Shown: in pieces, positions 22,065 through 35,043 of the stretch
Layout of the letters: each line of letters starts with the position of its first letter
Numbering within the stretch: position 1 is the first letter of the stretch
From: Neonectria sp. B-13
Lineage: Eukaryota; Ascomycota; Sordariomycetes; Hypocreales; Nectriaceae
Assembly: GCA_002682825.1 (NCBI GenBank)
Contig: NOKP01000003.1
Location: forward strand, 310,001-374,000
DNA length: 64,000 nt
Direction: 5' to 3'
Position numbers and translations under genes: made by a program
The notes under the pieces: generated by a model
Seen by the model: only the letters and a program-made list of their open reading frames with translations
What the model was told of the DNA's origin: nothing
The model's database searches: none

Positions 22065-23376
22065 ATGATCCCCATCAGCAAAGAGATACCGCATCGCGAC
22101 GACCTCCGCGACTACAACCACGCAGTCGCCGGCCAGTAAGTACTCCGCCATTCCCTTTGCGATTCCCGCGACTAGTGGCTTGCTGCTTGCGACCCTGCGC
22201 CGGCTCCGCGCACTCTTGCGCCTGCAAGCATCCCGCTCAGCCTCATGATGCACCACCAGTCTTCCACCAGTCTTCCACCAGTCTTCGCCGGGACCTCCAA
22301 TGCTGACCAGCGATAGTGCCGGCACCATGTGCAGCGCCAATGGCGAGCTGTTCATCAAACCATGCACACAGTCCGAGATTGACTTCTACCACTCCGCAAC
22401 CCGAAGACATCCCGACTTCGCCGAGCTAATGCCCTTGTTCATGGGCGACCTCTTGCTCACCGACCCCGCCGACGCGCGCATCGACGAGGCCGTCGCCGGC
22501 GTCATCTCCCAGTCCGGCGACATTGAGAGCACCAAAGCACAGATCGCCGCCACCGTCGCCGAGCAGGTCGCCCTCGTCGCTCCCCAGGCCAAGGATGCCG
22601 TTACTTGGGTCCCCAGTAAGGACAACAAGATCAAGACGGACAAGGCCGTGGTGCTGGAGAATGCGACCTTTGGCTTCAAGAACCCCAACATCCTCGACGT
22701 GAAGCTGGGCGTGCGGTTATGGGCGGATGACGCCCCCTTACAAAAGAAGCAGCGATTCGACAAAATCTCCTCCGAGACCACCCACGGCAGCCTGGGTTTC
22801 CGGATAGCGGGTATGCGAGTCTTCCGCGGGTCGGAGGACCCTGCTGAGCTGAATGATGAGGAGTACAAGACCTACGACAAGGACTATGGCCGGGTGACAG
22901 TTAACGAGGACAACGTGGTTGACGAGTTTCGCAAGTTTGTCTTTAGCAAGGCCGCGGGCATCAACAAGGAGCTTGGGAAGGCTGTCTGTGAGGCATTCGC
23001 GCGGGACCTGCGTCGGGTGGAACAAATCCTCTCGCGACACGAAAGCCGCATGTACTCGTCATCGTTACTCTTCATCTTCGAGGGCGACGGCAACGCCCTG
23101 CGTGACGCCATCGAAGACAACAATGCTCTGATCGACTCGGAGGCAGGTATTGGCCAGGCAGCCCGGACCACCAAGAGAGTTGATAGCGGCATCGCTCTTG
23201 ACGACGACGAGGAGCTGGACGACGACTCAGACATGGAATCTTCCCTGCCGCAAATATATGCCTTGAAACTGATCGATTTCGCCCACGCCGCCTGGACCCC
23301 TGGCCTCGGCCCCGACGAGAACTCCCTGACTGGCGTGCGGAGCCTGGCCCGTATCTTCGAGGAGATGGCACAATAA
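22065..23376 (+). CDS. Inositol polyphosphate multikinase, Ipk2/ArgRIII type
   Basis: Exons 22065-22135 and 22317-23376, joined across a 181-bp intron (GTAAGT, CTGACC branch, acceptor GATAG), give 376 aa. IPK-family kinases phosphorylate Ins(1,4,5)P3 and higher inositol phosphates; the Ipk2 branch also acts in transcriptional control in yeast (Arg82). The family signature PxxxDxKLG is present as PNILDVKLG with Asp151 and Lys153, followed by GSLGFRIAGMRVF, an SSSLLFIFEGD segment that favours the multikinase group over IP6 kinases, and the metal-binding LKLIDFAHA near the C-terminus. An acidic insert (DDDEELDDDSD) precedes the latter. The start has a CACCATG context, and exon 1 supplies the expected N-terminal residues ending in the HAG joint. 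Confidence 0.9.
22251..22288 (+). repeat. 11-bp tandem repeat inside an intron
   Basis: Two perfect copies of CTTCCACCAGT (22261-22271, 22272-22282), flanked by partial copies, lie in the kinase intron just upstream of the branch-point motif. Each unit contains a pyrimidine-CCAG that resembles a splice acceptor. Confidence 0.7.
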
Positions 23377-24106
23377 CCAAACATGCACGGACACGGAGTT
23401 GATGACGAGGATTGGCCAGGGTTTGCTTTGCCAACCAACACAAAAAGGGGCCGGAAGCAAAAGGAAGCAATGCTTGCCAGACGGGAAGGCCTACAACACA
23501 CACCGATACCCCAGCGCGATTGGATCGACGGACGATGGTAGAAAACGCTCCTCGGCGGAGACGATATGGCACGCGGCACGCGGTTGCCCATGATGATGAC
23601 TCTTGATTTCTCAGGTCCTGGCGCCATCTGTTTTGATGCTTCTGGCAGAGGACCCGGCGTTGACATGGGGAGTTTTTTTTTCCAAATACATGTATACAAT
23701 AGTGAGGGCATTAGAAGATAGCATTCATCGGTAGACATGACACGGCGAAAGGACAACGGGGCGAGTGCCGGGTTTGGATGTCTCTACGACAAACACGGAC
23801 TCCGTCTTGGAACTTGAAACTGAATCAATGCGTCTCTGGTCGTGATGCGTCTGCTGAGCTGTCTCGTAGCAGGGTCTTCCCTCTAGCTTTTCCTAGTGTT
23901 TTGCCATAACGCACTACTACCTGGGATCGACTTCTCGAAGACTCCTTGGTGTCGCACAGTCCAGGGTGTGCTTCTGGAAGCCTTCCACATCGGCCCCACG
24001 CTACGCACCGGCACCGCCGCTCCGTAACACCGCTCTGCACTGCATCACCGCGCGCCCGCCCGCGCAAAAAGTCCACCTTGACTTACGCAACTCCATGTAG
24101 CCGGCC
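23377..24106. other. Intergenic region, inositol kinase to Clp1
   Basis: 730 bp between two same-strand genes: 3' region of the kinase and promoter/leader of Clp1. Nothing else recognised. Confidence 0.65.
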
Positions 24107-25707
24107 ATGTCGATTCCAGGCCTGGGCCAGATTCCCGAGCAGGTGAGTGTCCCCCGGCCAGCTCGACGGCGTTCGGCACGGAAACTCCTGCAAGCTCCCC
24201 TCCGTGTCTGTTACTGACCGACTCCTCGTCACCTCGCAGCCCACTGCCTCGTCGACGCGAATCATCTCCCTCCGTCCCGCGTCCGAATGGCGCTTCCAAG
24301 TCCCCCTGGGCTCCCTGCTCGCCCTCAAGCTCCTCTCGGGCACCGCTGAGAAGGACGGCGTCGAGCTCGCGCCACGCAACGCCTACACCTTCTCGGGCCT
24401 CAAGTCCAAGATCCTGTCCTGGCACGGCTGCGAGCTCGAGATCGACGGCCGCTGCGACCGCGAGTTCATCACCGAGTATGCGAACCCCACCGAGAACCCA
24501 GCCAACGCCCACCTGAACCTACACGGCCAGCTCAACGAGATGCGCGTCGTCGCCGCGCGCGAGGGCAGAGAGGGCCCGCGCGTGCTCGTCGCCGGTCCCG
24601 CCAACACCGGCAAGACGACCCTGGTGAAAACGCTGACGAGCTACGCGACCCGTCAGGGCTACCAGCCGCTGCTGGTCAACACGGATCCCCGCGAGGGCAT
24701 GCTGAGCTTGCCGGGGACGCTGAGCGCGAGCGTCTTCGCGACGGTTATGGACCCCGAGGCCGTCGACGGCTGGGGCAGCACCCCGACCAGCGGGCCCAGC
24801 GGCGTGCCGGTCAAGCTGCCGCTGGTCTTCTACTACGGTCGCGAGTCGCCCGAGGACGACCCCGACTTCTACCGCGAGATCACAAGCAAGATAGCCGGGT
24901 CCGCCAGCGGCCGACTGAGCGAGGACGTCAGCGTCCGCAGCTCGGGCGTGATTGTGGACACGGTCGGCATCAGCGAGGACAACAAGGTTGGGATGGACCT
25001 GATCGCGCATCTCGTCGACGAATTTTCAGGTATGCATACCCAAAACCTTGCGGAGCGGGCACGGAGCTAACTGGGGTGACAGTCAATGTCATTGTCGTGG
25101 TCGGACCTGTGCAGATGAACACCGCACTGTTGAGGCGGTTTGGCAGCGAGAGGACGAGTCTCGGCGAGCCCATAAGCGTCGTCCATCTGGACCGATCGGA
25201 CGGCGTCGTCGTGCGGGACGAGGTCTTTATGCAGCACTGGAGAGAGGCGGCCATCAAGGAGTACTTCTTTGGCGATACGAGACGGACCTTGAGTCCCCTT
25301 ATCCAGCAGGTCGACTTTGACAACGTGGTCATCTACAAAACATCCGAACGTATGTGTGACACCAACCCTTAACCCCTCTTCCCATCTTCTACACAAAGGA
25401 GCAAGCCGTCATGGACAAAGGAACTAACCTACCAACCTCTCCAGATTCCACCTACGGCGGAGAAACTCTCGTCCGCGAAGTCCCGTCGTCGCCCATGCAG
25501 CACTGGACGCTGGCCATCATGCACGCGTCGCCCAAGGACCCGCCGGAGACGGTGCGGGCGGCCAGCGTCATGGGCTTCGTGTACGTGTCGGACGTGGACG
25601 AGGAGCGGCGCAAGATCAAGCTTCTGGCGACGGTGAGCGGGCGTCTTGGCGACCAGCCGCTGGTGTGGGGGAAGTGGCCGGAGCCGTACATCAACTTGCT
25701 GGGATAG
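24107..25707 (+). CDS. clp1: mRNA cleavage and polyadenylation factor Clp1
   Basis: Four exons, 24107-24142, 24240-25029, 25083-25349 and 25445-25707, all joined in frame, give 451 aa, the usual length of the family. Clp1 is a P-loop protein of cleavage factor IA that binds Pcf11 in pre-mRNA 3'-end processing; animal and some fungal relatives have polynucleotide kinase activity. Seen: an N-terminal beta-domain (SEWRFQVPLGSLLALKLLSG), Walker A GPANTGKT (131-138), LLVNTDPREGMLSLPGTLSA, the central NVIVVVGP strand, and a conserved C-terminal beta-domain ending PEPYINLLG. The first exon codes for only 12 residues; it is supported by its ATG, a perfect GTGAGT donor and the frame. Confidence 0.93.
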
Positions 25708-28700
25708 ACAAAAGACAGACAGGCGAAAAAGGGCGTATGAAGAATACGGGGTACGAATATACATTACAGTACTGTAATGGTCTCGTGAGATGATGGGTTC
25801 GACTGTTGACGTGTTCTGTGAATGTGTGAGTGTGCCAATGTCATCTGCCGAGGGGATGGGCGGACAGAGGGGATGCCGTTGCATTCTCTCGGTGGTACTT
25901 CTAAGTCCGATTGCCAGCTTGGTTTGCTCGTGTCTTGGCGCATGAGATGCCGCTCGTTGTGATGCTCGTCACTACAGTGCAACCTGAGCAACTGGCAACA
26001 CGTCCTGCGTCCCTCGATCGTACTGTATTGATCAAGAACGTGCTTGCTGAAGACGATTTCCCAGGTGAGAGTATTGTCATACGCACTCTTCGTGCACTTG
26101 TCATGTTTACTCTGATTGGAGGATTCGAACAAGTTGAAGTGTCTTCCTCCTCGTTCTCAACTGACACGAGACCTCCCATCGCAACCCTCCCGCACATCGT
26201 CCCCAATCCGGCAACATACCGGAGCCAAGCCGGCCATTAGCATCAACCAAAACCAACCACACATAGGCATCTATCCGACACGGGACACACGAATCCCTAA
26301 TTATCCCGACCTACTTCGTACACCGTGCCCTTCCCTCGCATTGCTTTTTCCCCTTTGCGACCGAAACATACCGCTTGCTCGCCAAAACAGCCGCGGACGA
26401 ATCAAGGCGTGGTGGAGTGTTGGCCGCGCGCGAAGGCTTGACATATCATCCGGGTCTTGAGAGCCGGGTGGGTGGGGGGTGGTGTGGAGATGGGGGAAGG
26501 GGACGAAAAGTCATTGGACATTGCAGGAGGTAGGCCATGTGCTGGATTGTGATATCTATGTACGAATCTGGGATGCAAAGATACGGGGATATACTTTCTA
26601 GTGGGAGGATTTACATGGGAGGATGCGGGAAGAGAGGAGTCGGTTTCCGAGACAGAGACGGTCAGATATGCCGAGTTGAGAGAGCGTTTGTCGATGATGG
26701 CATCAGACGCATTCTTGCGACAGTGCAGATGCAGACCGGGGGACTGCACTATGCCAGGGTTTTTGTGTCCAGGCCCCAAATCCTCCTGGCCGACAATCCA
26801 TCCATCCCCCTCTTGCACGCGGCGCCCCCGGAGCGGGAAGGCCGGTCTTCGGGGCACGGCAGCAGTCAGTCCAGCACCGCGCCCGATGACGGCGACGAAC
26901 GGGGCCCGGAGGCGGTCTAGGAGAAAATGGGGGCCGGGCGCGCCAAAAAAGACGGACGGCGGCGGCGCATCGGTTGGAGAGGGTATAATGCAATGTCAGC
27001 CATAGTATCCCTGCCGTAGCCACACATTGCTTTTGTTCTTCAGACAAACAACAACTGGTGAAAGCAGCCAAGACAACAGCCGGGCTGCTGCTCGCTTTTC
27101 CCCGGTCCCGCATTTGACCGGGGCGGGTAGAGGCCGCCCAAGAGGTGACGTCCACGTTTTGAAGGGAGGGAAGGAGATGGACGCTGAGAGAAGAGGACGC
27201 CAAGATTGTAAGATCCATGAAACCAAGAAACCCAAGACTCGAAATGAGCTTAAGCTTAATTGTTTAGTGCAAGATGAGGAGTTGAGCCAAGAGCGATCGC
27301 TGCTTTGTCTGATCCAGCATCGTCATCGTCGGTCCTAGTCATCCAGGCCAAAACTCCTCCAGGCGCGTGGTGCCAAAGAGGCGATACAGCAAACCCTCCA
27401 TCCTATCACATATCCACGCTTGCCATGTACCTACCAGCGAGGGGGGAAAGGCGGGAGGGAATTGAACCGACGATAACAGCGCCAAGATGGTCGGCGTCGC
27501 GTTATTCTGGGTCTGTTGACGCCTCTGCCAGGGAACGACGTTGTCTTGGCTTTCCTTGGCTCCGAGGCGAAGCAAAAAAGAAAGAGAAACCACTGGGCAA
27601 CCGAGGATTTGCGCTTGCGGGAGAGGCAAAACGATGGTGTGTGGTGCGAACAAATGCGGCGCGGTGATTGGCGGGGGGATGGACGGGGGGCTTTCGGTGA
27701 TCATGTGTGTTGATGGAGGCAAGGATGCGGCTGTGAAGCGATCCAACGAGGGAGAAGCTTGTTTGTAATTGGCCTCGACTCCACTGTAGATTGCATGGAC
27801 GCCACTTTTTTCTCACTGAAGACTGAAGATCAGAAGGTGTACACACTGTAATTCGTACGTTGTGGTCTGGATGAAGAGCTGTAGAGCACGTGGGGTCGGT
27901 TCATCAGTCACTCTGCTCCCAGGTAATGGCGGAATTGCGAGTGCCGGTGCGCCTGTTCGAGAGAATGAAGCCGAAGACCTCGTCTCCGCCGACGATACTT
28001 TGCGGGAGCTTCTATTGCAGGTGCCAATTGGTCTGTCTTTTCGTCCTTTGCAGCTTCATTTGCCATTGATGGTGTCGTCGATTCGGTTCATCCGCCCCCC
28101 GCCTCTTGTCTGCGGTCTGCCCCTCCTCTCGTAGTCTGGTCCCTCCCCCGCAATGTCTTTCTGATGTTTGGGCCGGGCTGTTGCTCTCGGACCGGACTGC
28201 AACCCCATAGGTAGATGGGTTACACCTTGTTTGCTGCTTTCTGTTTGCTGTTTTCCTTTTTGTATTCGCACTCGTCGACGGCTAGGTATGTTGCCTTTGA
28301 AAACTTCCGCTCGGTTGCGTCCGTGTTGCATTTCACTGTCAGTCCCTCCGTCTGGTGCCCGTCTTGCAGGTGACCGCCGATGACGACAACGAAATCACCC
28401 CCCACATTCCCAACGACGCGAACACTAACACCACCACGCAGCACCAGCAGAATATCCATTCAGTACAAACCATCCGTACACGAGCAGCGCTGGCCTGTGG
28501 CCCGTGACTGCTGTAAGCTACCTACCTACCTTAATTAGCCCAAACTCCGCCGGCTTGCCAAGCAACTAGTCGACGAGTGCGAATACTTGCGGCAACATGC
28601 CGGTACTTGCGTTTCCGTCCCCACGCAGCGGCACAGCCACCATTGGCAAACCACTGTGCGAAGTCGCCCCAGGTCGCTCCCCGGTTGCTTTCCAGGCGTA

Positions 28701-29571
28701 ACAGCAGAGTAGCAAAACAAGCCAGCTGCTGCTCCCGTCCGAGGCCCACCAAACCTAATCTAGACGATCGATAACCCTCTGTATTCCGCGTACCATGTCA
28801 TGTCATGATGATGTTTAACTGAACGGGACGTGGCTTGTCAGAAAACCCGCCACAAAAGCTCACGGCCTCGTCTGAGACACATTCGCACGGAACAACGGCA
28901 GCGGGCAGCGGGCAGCGGCAGCGGCGGGAGTTTCTTCCCATTCCGAGTGAGCACGTGTGGAGAGACACGAGCAGGGGGGGGGGGGTGATGATGAAGCTTC
29001 CGCTAAAAGCCATTGGACACCTCAAGATGGAAGCCATGTGTGGATGTTGGGACTGTATCATCTCGGCCGCTTTCCCTGGTGCGTGTGCCAAGGAAGGGAA
29101 AAGTGGAATGGCAGTGGAACTGGGATGGGAAGGCGCGTGGCAACCCCGCTGTTGACCTCTCTTGCTTCTTCTCGCGGTTCTGGGTTCTGGCGCTTTTCGC
29201 TGTGCAAGCTGCAAGTCGCAAGTCGCAAGCCGCACTTTCCTCTTCGTCTTCGTATGTACCGTAACCGTAACCGTCAGTAGTACTACTAAGGTTCTGACTG
29301 TACCGATGCTCTGCCCTCCTTCCCTCTTTCTCTTATCGCCTTGCCCCTCTCGTCCCCGGGCAGTTGCATGTTGGCAGGGACGTAGGTAGTAGTAAATAAA
29401 GGGTGTCGGTTTCCCTTTGTTCTTTCTTTTTCCTTTCCTTTCTCTCCAGGTCTCGTGCCAATCCTCTCTCTTACACCAAACACCATCACCTCTTCTGGTT
29501 GTCCGCAACCTTACCTTACAACCTCCAACCTCGTAACCAGCATCTTTTTACTCTTATCCAACACCCATTCG
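25708..29571. other. Long intergenic region upstream of the ENA ATPase
   Basis: About 3.9 kb with no recognised gene. The first 150 bp are the Clp1 3' region. G-rich sequence lies at 26464-26512, and a run of 12 G at 28974-28985. Longer open frames on both strands around 26540-27220 overlap each other and show no family features. The last 170 bp (29400-29571) are CT-rich and fit an ENA leader. ENA genes are commonly controlled by salt, pH and calcium, so a long control region is plausible. Confidence 0.55.
28974..28985. repeat. Run of 12 G
   Basis: A homopolymer of 12 G sits in the intergenic region upstream of the ENA gene. Its length may vary between strains or be misassembled. Confidence 0.8.
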
Positions 29572-32500
29572 ATGGGAGAAACCGAAGGCAACAGTACGAA
29601 TGGTGCAGCTCACGCCAACGCCACCTCGGACTCGTCGACCGTCGCCAGCTCCTCCAGCGGCCAGGACGACCAGCCGCCTATAGCGGAACCCCCCGACCTC
29701 TTCATAGAAAAACCTGCCCTCCCCCATACGCTCTCGCCCCAGCGTGTCGCCGAGGATCTCAACACCGACATCCATAATGGGCTGAGCAACGACGATGCTG
29801 CCGCCCGGTTTGTCCGGGACGGCCCCAACTCCATCAAGGGCGCCAAAGGCGTCTCGCTCTGGGAGATCTTTCTCCAGCAGGTCGCCAATGCCTTGACTGT
29901 CGTCCTCATCGCCGTGACAGCACTGTCCTTTGCTATCCAGGACTACATTGAGGGTGGTGTTGTTGCTGCCGTCATTGTCCTCAACATTGTTGTAGGGTAT
30001 GTTCTGTTGCTACGCCCGCTTACACACCCACGCAGAGTCGCTTGTGCACTCGATGACGCTACCCTCGCATCCATTTATCCATCTGCATTTGCATTTCCGT
30101 TGCATTGCACTGCTTTGACAATCTCTTGCTATACCTTTGCATCTCTCTCCCGCTCCCTCGGTGACGCCTAGTGATTCGCGATGCCCAAGCCCCCAAGGCC
30201 GAAGCCGAATCCCAAAGCTGCCAAAGCTCCCGACACTCCCGACACTCCCAAAGCTTCCAAGAGCTCAATCATGTCCTTTCTTCTCACCAGACGCTAACGT
30301 TCCTCCTCCCAGATTGATCCAGGATTACCGTGCAGAACAGACTATCCAGTCCCTCTATGCCCTGTCTACTCCCAAGTGCAAGGTCATCCGCGATGGCCAG
30401 AGTGAAACTATCAAAGCGGAGACACTGGTCAAAGGCGATATAGTCTCCCTCGTAACCGGTGATGTTGTCCCCGCCGACCTGCGCCTTGTCCAAGGCATCA
30501 ATGTTTCTACCGACGAGGCCCTCCTCACCGGCGAATCCGTTGCCATCAGCAAGAAGCCCGACGCCGTCTTCACAGACCCGGACATGCCCATTGGTGACCG
30601 CACCAACCTGGTTTACTCTGGAAGCTCCGTCACTCGTGGCCGAGCAACCGGCATCGTCATCTCTACTGGTATGGAGACAGAGGTTGGCCAGATTGCCGAC
30701 CTTCTCCGCAAGACCAAGAGTGATACTACTGGAAAGGGCCCCTTGGGCACCTTCGCTATCAAGGCCTACCAGTCCATTCGCAACATCTTGGGTCTCGAGG
30801 GCACACCGCTCCAGGTAACCCTGAGCAAGTTCGCCCTCCTACTGTTCGCCTTCGCTATCCTCCTCGCCATCATCGTCTTCTCCGTCAGCAAGTGGCACAT
30901 CGGCGATGAGGTCCTGCTCTACGGAATCTGCGTCGGTGTGGCTGTCATTCCCGAATCCCTACTCGCCGTCCTGACCGTTACTATGGCCGTTGCCACCAAG
31001 GCAATGGTCCGCGGCAACGTCATCGTCCGTCAAATGCCGTCTCTCGAGGCTGTTGGTGGTGTTACCAACATCTGCTCCGACAAGACTGGCACCCTGACTC
31101 AAGGACGAATGATCACCCGCAAGGTCTGGCTTCGTGGTAACCTCCTGGGAACAGTTGAGGGCACCGCGAACCCATACGACCCGGGCAGTGGCACAGTTTC
31201 CTGGTCCGGAGATCTGGCAGGAAGCTATCTTAACTCTTTTCTCAACACCCTCGTTCTCTGCAACAACTCCATGGTCACGGACGGCAAGAAGGAACCGGAG
31301 ACTGACTCTAGTAGCGTCATCACCTCATCCGGAGACGCCGAATGGAAAGCCATTGGTGAGCCTACCGAGATTGCCCTCAAGGTCTTTGCGATGCGTTTCG
31401 GCCAGAGCAGAGCGGTGGGCGACTCTCTTGTCGCCGAACACCCCTTCGACTCATCCTGCAAGCTCATGAGCGTGGTCTACGGCAATGATGTCGAAAAGAC
31501 CCAGAAAGTGTACACCAAAGGAGCCGTTGAGGTTCTTTTAACTAAACTAAACGAGACGGAGGAGGCGAAGGCTGAAATCTTAGCCAAGGCCGAGGAACTC
31601 GCTGGCCAAGGATTGCGAGTGCTCTGCATTGCGTCCAAGACCATGGACACCCACGGGCAGGATGCTCATGATCGTGCCAAGGTCGAAAGCCAACTTGAAT
31701 TTCTCGGTCTCGCCGGCCTCTATGACCCCCCTCGTCCCGAAACCGCTGGTGCCGTTGCTCAGTGCCGTGAAGCCGGCGTGACTGTGCACATGGTTACCGG
31801 TGACCATATCAAGACTGCTACTGCGATTGCCTACGAAGTTGGAATTCTTGCCTACGGTGTGCCTCTGAAGTCCAACGCCGTCATGTCTGCCTCGGACTTT
31901 GGCAACCTCTCTGACGACCAAATCGATGCCTTGGACAACCTCCCTGTCGTCCTTGCCCGCTGCAGCCCGTTGACCAAGGTCCGCATGATTGAGGCTCTTC
32001 ATCGTCGCAAGGCCTTCTGTATCATGACGGGCGATGGTGTCAACGATTCTCCGGCTCTTAAGAAGGCTGACGTCGGAATTGCCATGGGAGACCGTGGCAG
32101 TGACGTTGCCAAGGAAGCCGCTGACATGGTCCTAACCGATGATAACTTTGCCTCCATCGTAACTGGTATCCAGGAGGGGCGAAGACTTGCGGACAATATC
32201 CAGAAGGTATAGCTCATTATCACAATACATGTTTTCAGTTACTAACAACTCTAGTTCCTGCTTCATCTTCTCACGTCCAACTTGGCTCAAGTTATCCTGC
32301 TGCTGATTGGTCTCTGCTTCAAGGACGAGACTGGTGTTGCTGTCTTCCCTCTGTCGCCCCTGGAAATTCTCTGGGCCAATCTCATCACGTCCTCGCCCCT
32401 CGCCCTCGGTCTCGGACTAGAGGAAGCTTCGCCCGATATCTTGCGCCGACCCCCTCGCAGTCTACGCACTGGAGTCTTCACACCAGACCTCGTCCGCGAC

Positions 32501-33013
32501 CAGCTCATGTACGGAACCTTCATGGGCTCTCTCTGTCTGTGCGCCTTCATGCTTGTCAACTACGCAGCTTCTGGCAAAGGCTACTATGCAATGCCCGAGG
32601 GCTGCAACGAACCCTCGGCGTTTGGCTGTGACCATGTGTACCGTGCCCGGGCAACGACTTTTGCAACTCTAAGCTTCCTCTTGCTGGTCACTGCCTGGGA
32701 GGTCAAACACTTCCACCGAAGTCTGTTCAACATGGACGAGCGTTGGTCTGGCCCCTTTTCGGTCTTTAAGACCATTTATCACAACAGATTCCTCTTCTGG
32801 TCTGTTGTTGGCGGCTTCGTGGCTACCTTCCCTGTCGTCTACATTCCCACCCTCAACACTGAAGTGTTTAAGCACAAGGGCCTTACCTGGGAGTGGGGCG
32901 TAGTCGCCGGTTGTGTTGTTACATACATTGGTCTCATTGAAATCTACAAGGCAGTCAAGCGCCGATTTAGTATCGGAATTGACAAACACCCTACGGCTCA
33001 AGTCGAGGTGTAA
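29572..33013 (+). CDS. ENA-type Na+/K+-exporting P-type ATPase (type IID)
   Basis: Exons 29572-29996, 30313-32206 and 32255-33013 give 1025 aa. The protein should pump Na+ or K+ out of the cell under salt or alkaline stress, at the plasma membrane. Seen in order: a cytosolic N-terminus rich in S/T, a cation-ATPase N domain (LSNDDAAARFVRDGPNSI), first membrane pair (VANALTVVLIAVTALSF), the actuator loop LLTGESVAI, the membrane-4 segment GVAVIPESLLAVLT, the phosphorylation site CSDKTGTLTQ with Asp398, KGAVEVL in the nucleotide domain, MVTGDH, MTGDGVNDSPALK and the C-terminal membrane domain. VIPESL and the LGLEEASPDILRRPP region match fungal ENA rather than Ca2+ pumps. Intron 1 is unusually long (316 bp); intron 2 is 48 bp. 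Confidence 0.92.
30178..30262 (+). repeat. Proline-codon-rich imperfect repeat within ENA intron 1
   Basis: Imperfect repeats of CCCAAAGCT / CCCGACACT type fill the middle of the 316-bp first intron. A 38-codon ATG frame (30181-30297) reads Pro/Lys/Ala-rich sequence with PDTPDTPK, but it is bounded by intron signals (branch-like GCTAAC at about 30292 and acceptor at 30312), so I treat it as intronic. Confidence 0.55.
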
Positions 33014-35043
33014 AGAATACGCACGATGGGCAGTGGTGGACAGGTTTTAGGGATATGTGGGTGGGTCAGAATGTCTAGCTTGCATGAGTATCGCTACGTA
33101 CTATCCTAGGGTCAATGCATGAATTTCCTGTCATTCTTTGGTGTCCCTGCGTGAATCGTGAGTGATTTGTGACAACCAACAACGGAGGGTCAAAGACGAC
33201 TTGCATCTACGCTTTCAAGTATTAAAGCTGACCTAGGTCAAATAGAACTAAGGATGTATTCTAAAGTAGTCCACTTAGCGAGTCAGCTGTGTTAGGCCTC
33301 GAAAACAATAGATAAATGCAGGAGTGGGTTAATTATCAATCGACACGCCCAGAAACTGAAGCCATAGGACTTTGCTACATCCACTCTCAGGCACGACCCC
33401 GAAATATCGCCAGGTGAATTCTCGTTACTCTTTAAATCTAACTAAGGTTATCAGTAACACTATGACTGCTGCACAGCGCGGCGGATGTTCCAACGTGGTG
33501 GGGGCTTGGAACAGTGGAAGCTTGGAGCATCCGACGAGACATTGGTGGGTAGTAGCCTCGAAAGCATCTTAGCTGCAGGCGGAGTCACTACCGATCCCTA
33601 TTGTGACGATGGGCGCGTCTGGAGTGTTCAGTTCAGATGGGTTTCCGGAGAGTATTGCAAGTTTCGAGGGTGTTCGCTCTTGTTAGTCACTAGGGTTGAA
33701 AAGTCCCCTTCCAGATTTTACCTGAAAAGAGCGTAAGAATATGGAAGTCTTAGCAATTGTTCGGAGGTTCACGTTCTTGAACGCTGCCAGGTAGTTTTCT
33801 CCCTTGCAGATAATTGGCTACGTACTGAAGCCCAATGGTACTGGGTGACTAGCTGCTATCATATAGCAGGCGTCCTGAGAACGTTGACAGCAGGCAGGGT
33901 GATGACTGAAAATTGCGTAATACCTTCAATGTCTTCAAGGAAATGGCTAACACATGACTGCTATGGCGCGCAGGCACGAGATCTGGACCCCGTATTCGCG
34001 CTTCCTAGCAGGTGAGTGAAGTGTCATTTGGATTTTTTGAGCAGACCGCAGACTTCGGTGCACACACTATCATTCTTAGGAGAGAGTCCCCAGTCACCTC
34101 AGGTAGACCGTAGCAAATACCGAGAATGGGAATATTTTTGAGGTCGAAGGAAGTAATATCAACCAACATCCGGGTTAAGAATCACCAATTCAGTGTATAT
34201 TTCACCATAGTTCTGACATCTGAACCAGTACCCTGCAGATCTGTGGACATAATCTTCTTTATAAACAGGTAGGAGTTTGCGCGTAGAAATCCATATTTAA
34301 GAATCGATCATCGCTTATGATCGGACGGCCGGAAGTACAGAACTCGAGAAGGGCGAAGTGTTTGATGCTGGCTGAACAATAGTAGTGTTCTGTTTCTTCG
34401 TGCTCATCAGTAAGGTCTCTAGCTTTGTCGTGCAAGAAGGCAGCTTGAGAACATTGAACTGGAGCAACCAGGCCAACGATATTAGTCAGCGAGGAGGCCC
34501 TAAAAGCGGCGACCTGCGCTTACCTAAAACATGACTTGAGTTGGTCTCTGGATACAAGATGCAATCATCCAAGTGAACTTCCATTCTTGTAATAGTGTTC
34601 AGGGAGAAAATGGTTGAAATGATTCAACGTTTGTGCAAGCATCGGAGAAGTTGGGAGCGGTCAAAGGTCAAGTTCCCAGCGTTCATTTGTCCGATTCGCG
34701 CAGCCCTCAAGCTGCGTGAGCGGATTGTAATGACAAAGAAAATGGCAGCATAGCTGAGGGGGTTTACTACAGGAACACCTAGACTTCTAGAGGTTGCCTG
34801 TGTAGTGGTTGTCGAAACAGCTGTGTTGACTCGAGGGCATAACGTGCCTAGGTATGCATGGCCACCCAGGGCAGACGTGTTATGTATCTCCAACCACCAA
34901 GATGCAGCTCGGTGCAACGAGACCAAAGTTGGGAGTGTAGGGTGCACGATGTAAGACTATTTCCGCAATAGAAGAACCAAAATCGAGTCGTTTCGGGTGG
35001 TGCATGCGTGGAGAAATGATGTAGAATTTCAAATCCTGCAAGC
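33014..35043. other. Intergenic region, no gene recognised
   Basis: About 2 kb of lower GC content following the ENA gene. After the ENA 3' region there is no open frame with recognisable features, and stops are dense in all frames. No clear repeat was seen. Confidence 0.6.

Noticed and set aside
26537..27218. Overlapping frames on both strands between Clp1 and the ENA gene
   Set aside because: They overlap each other, have odd composition (Arg, Pro, Gly) and no recognisable domain or splice structure.
30181..30297. 38-codon ATG frame in the ENA intron
   Set aside because: It is flanked by a donor, branch motif and acceptor that restore the ENA protein; repeats explain its open frame.
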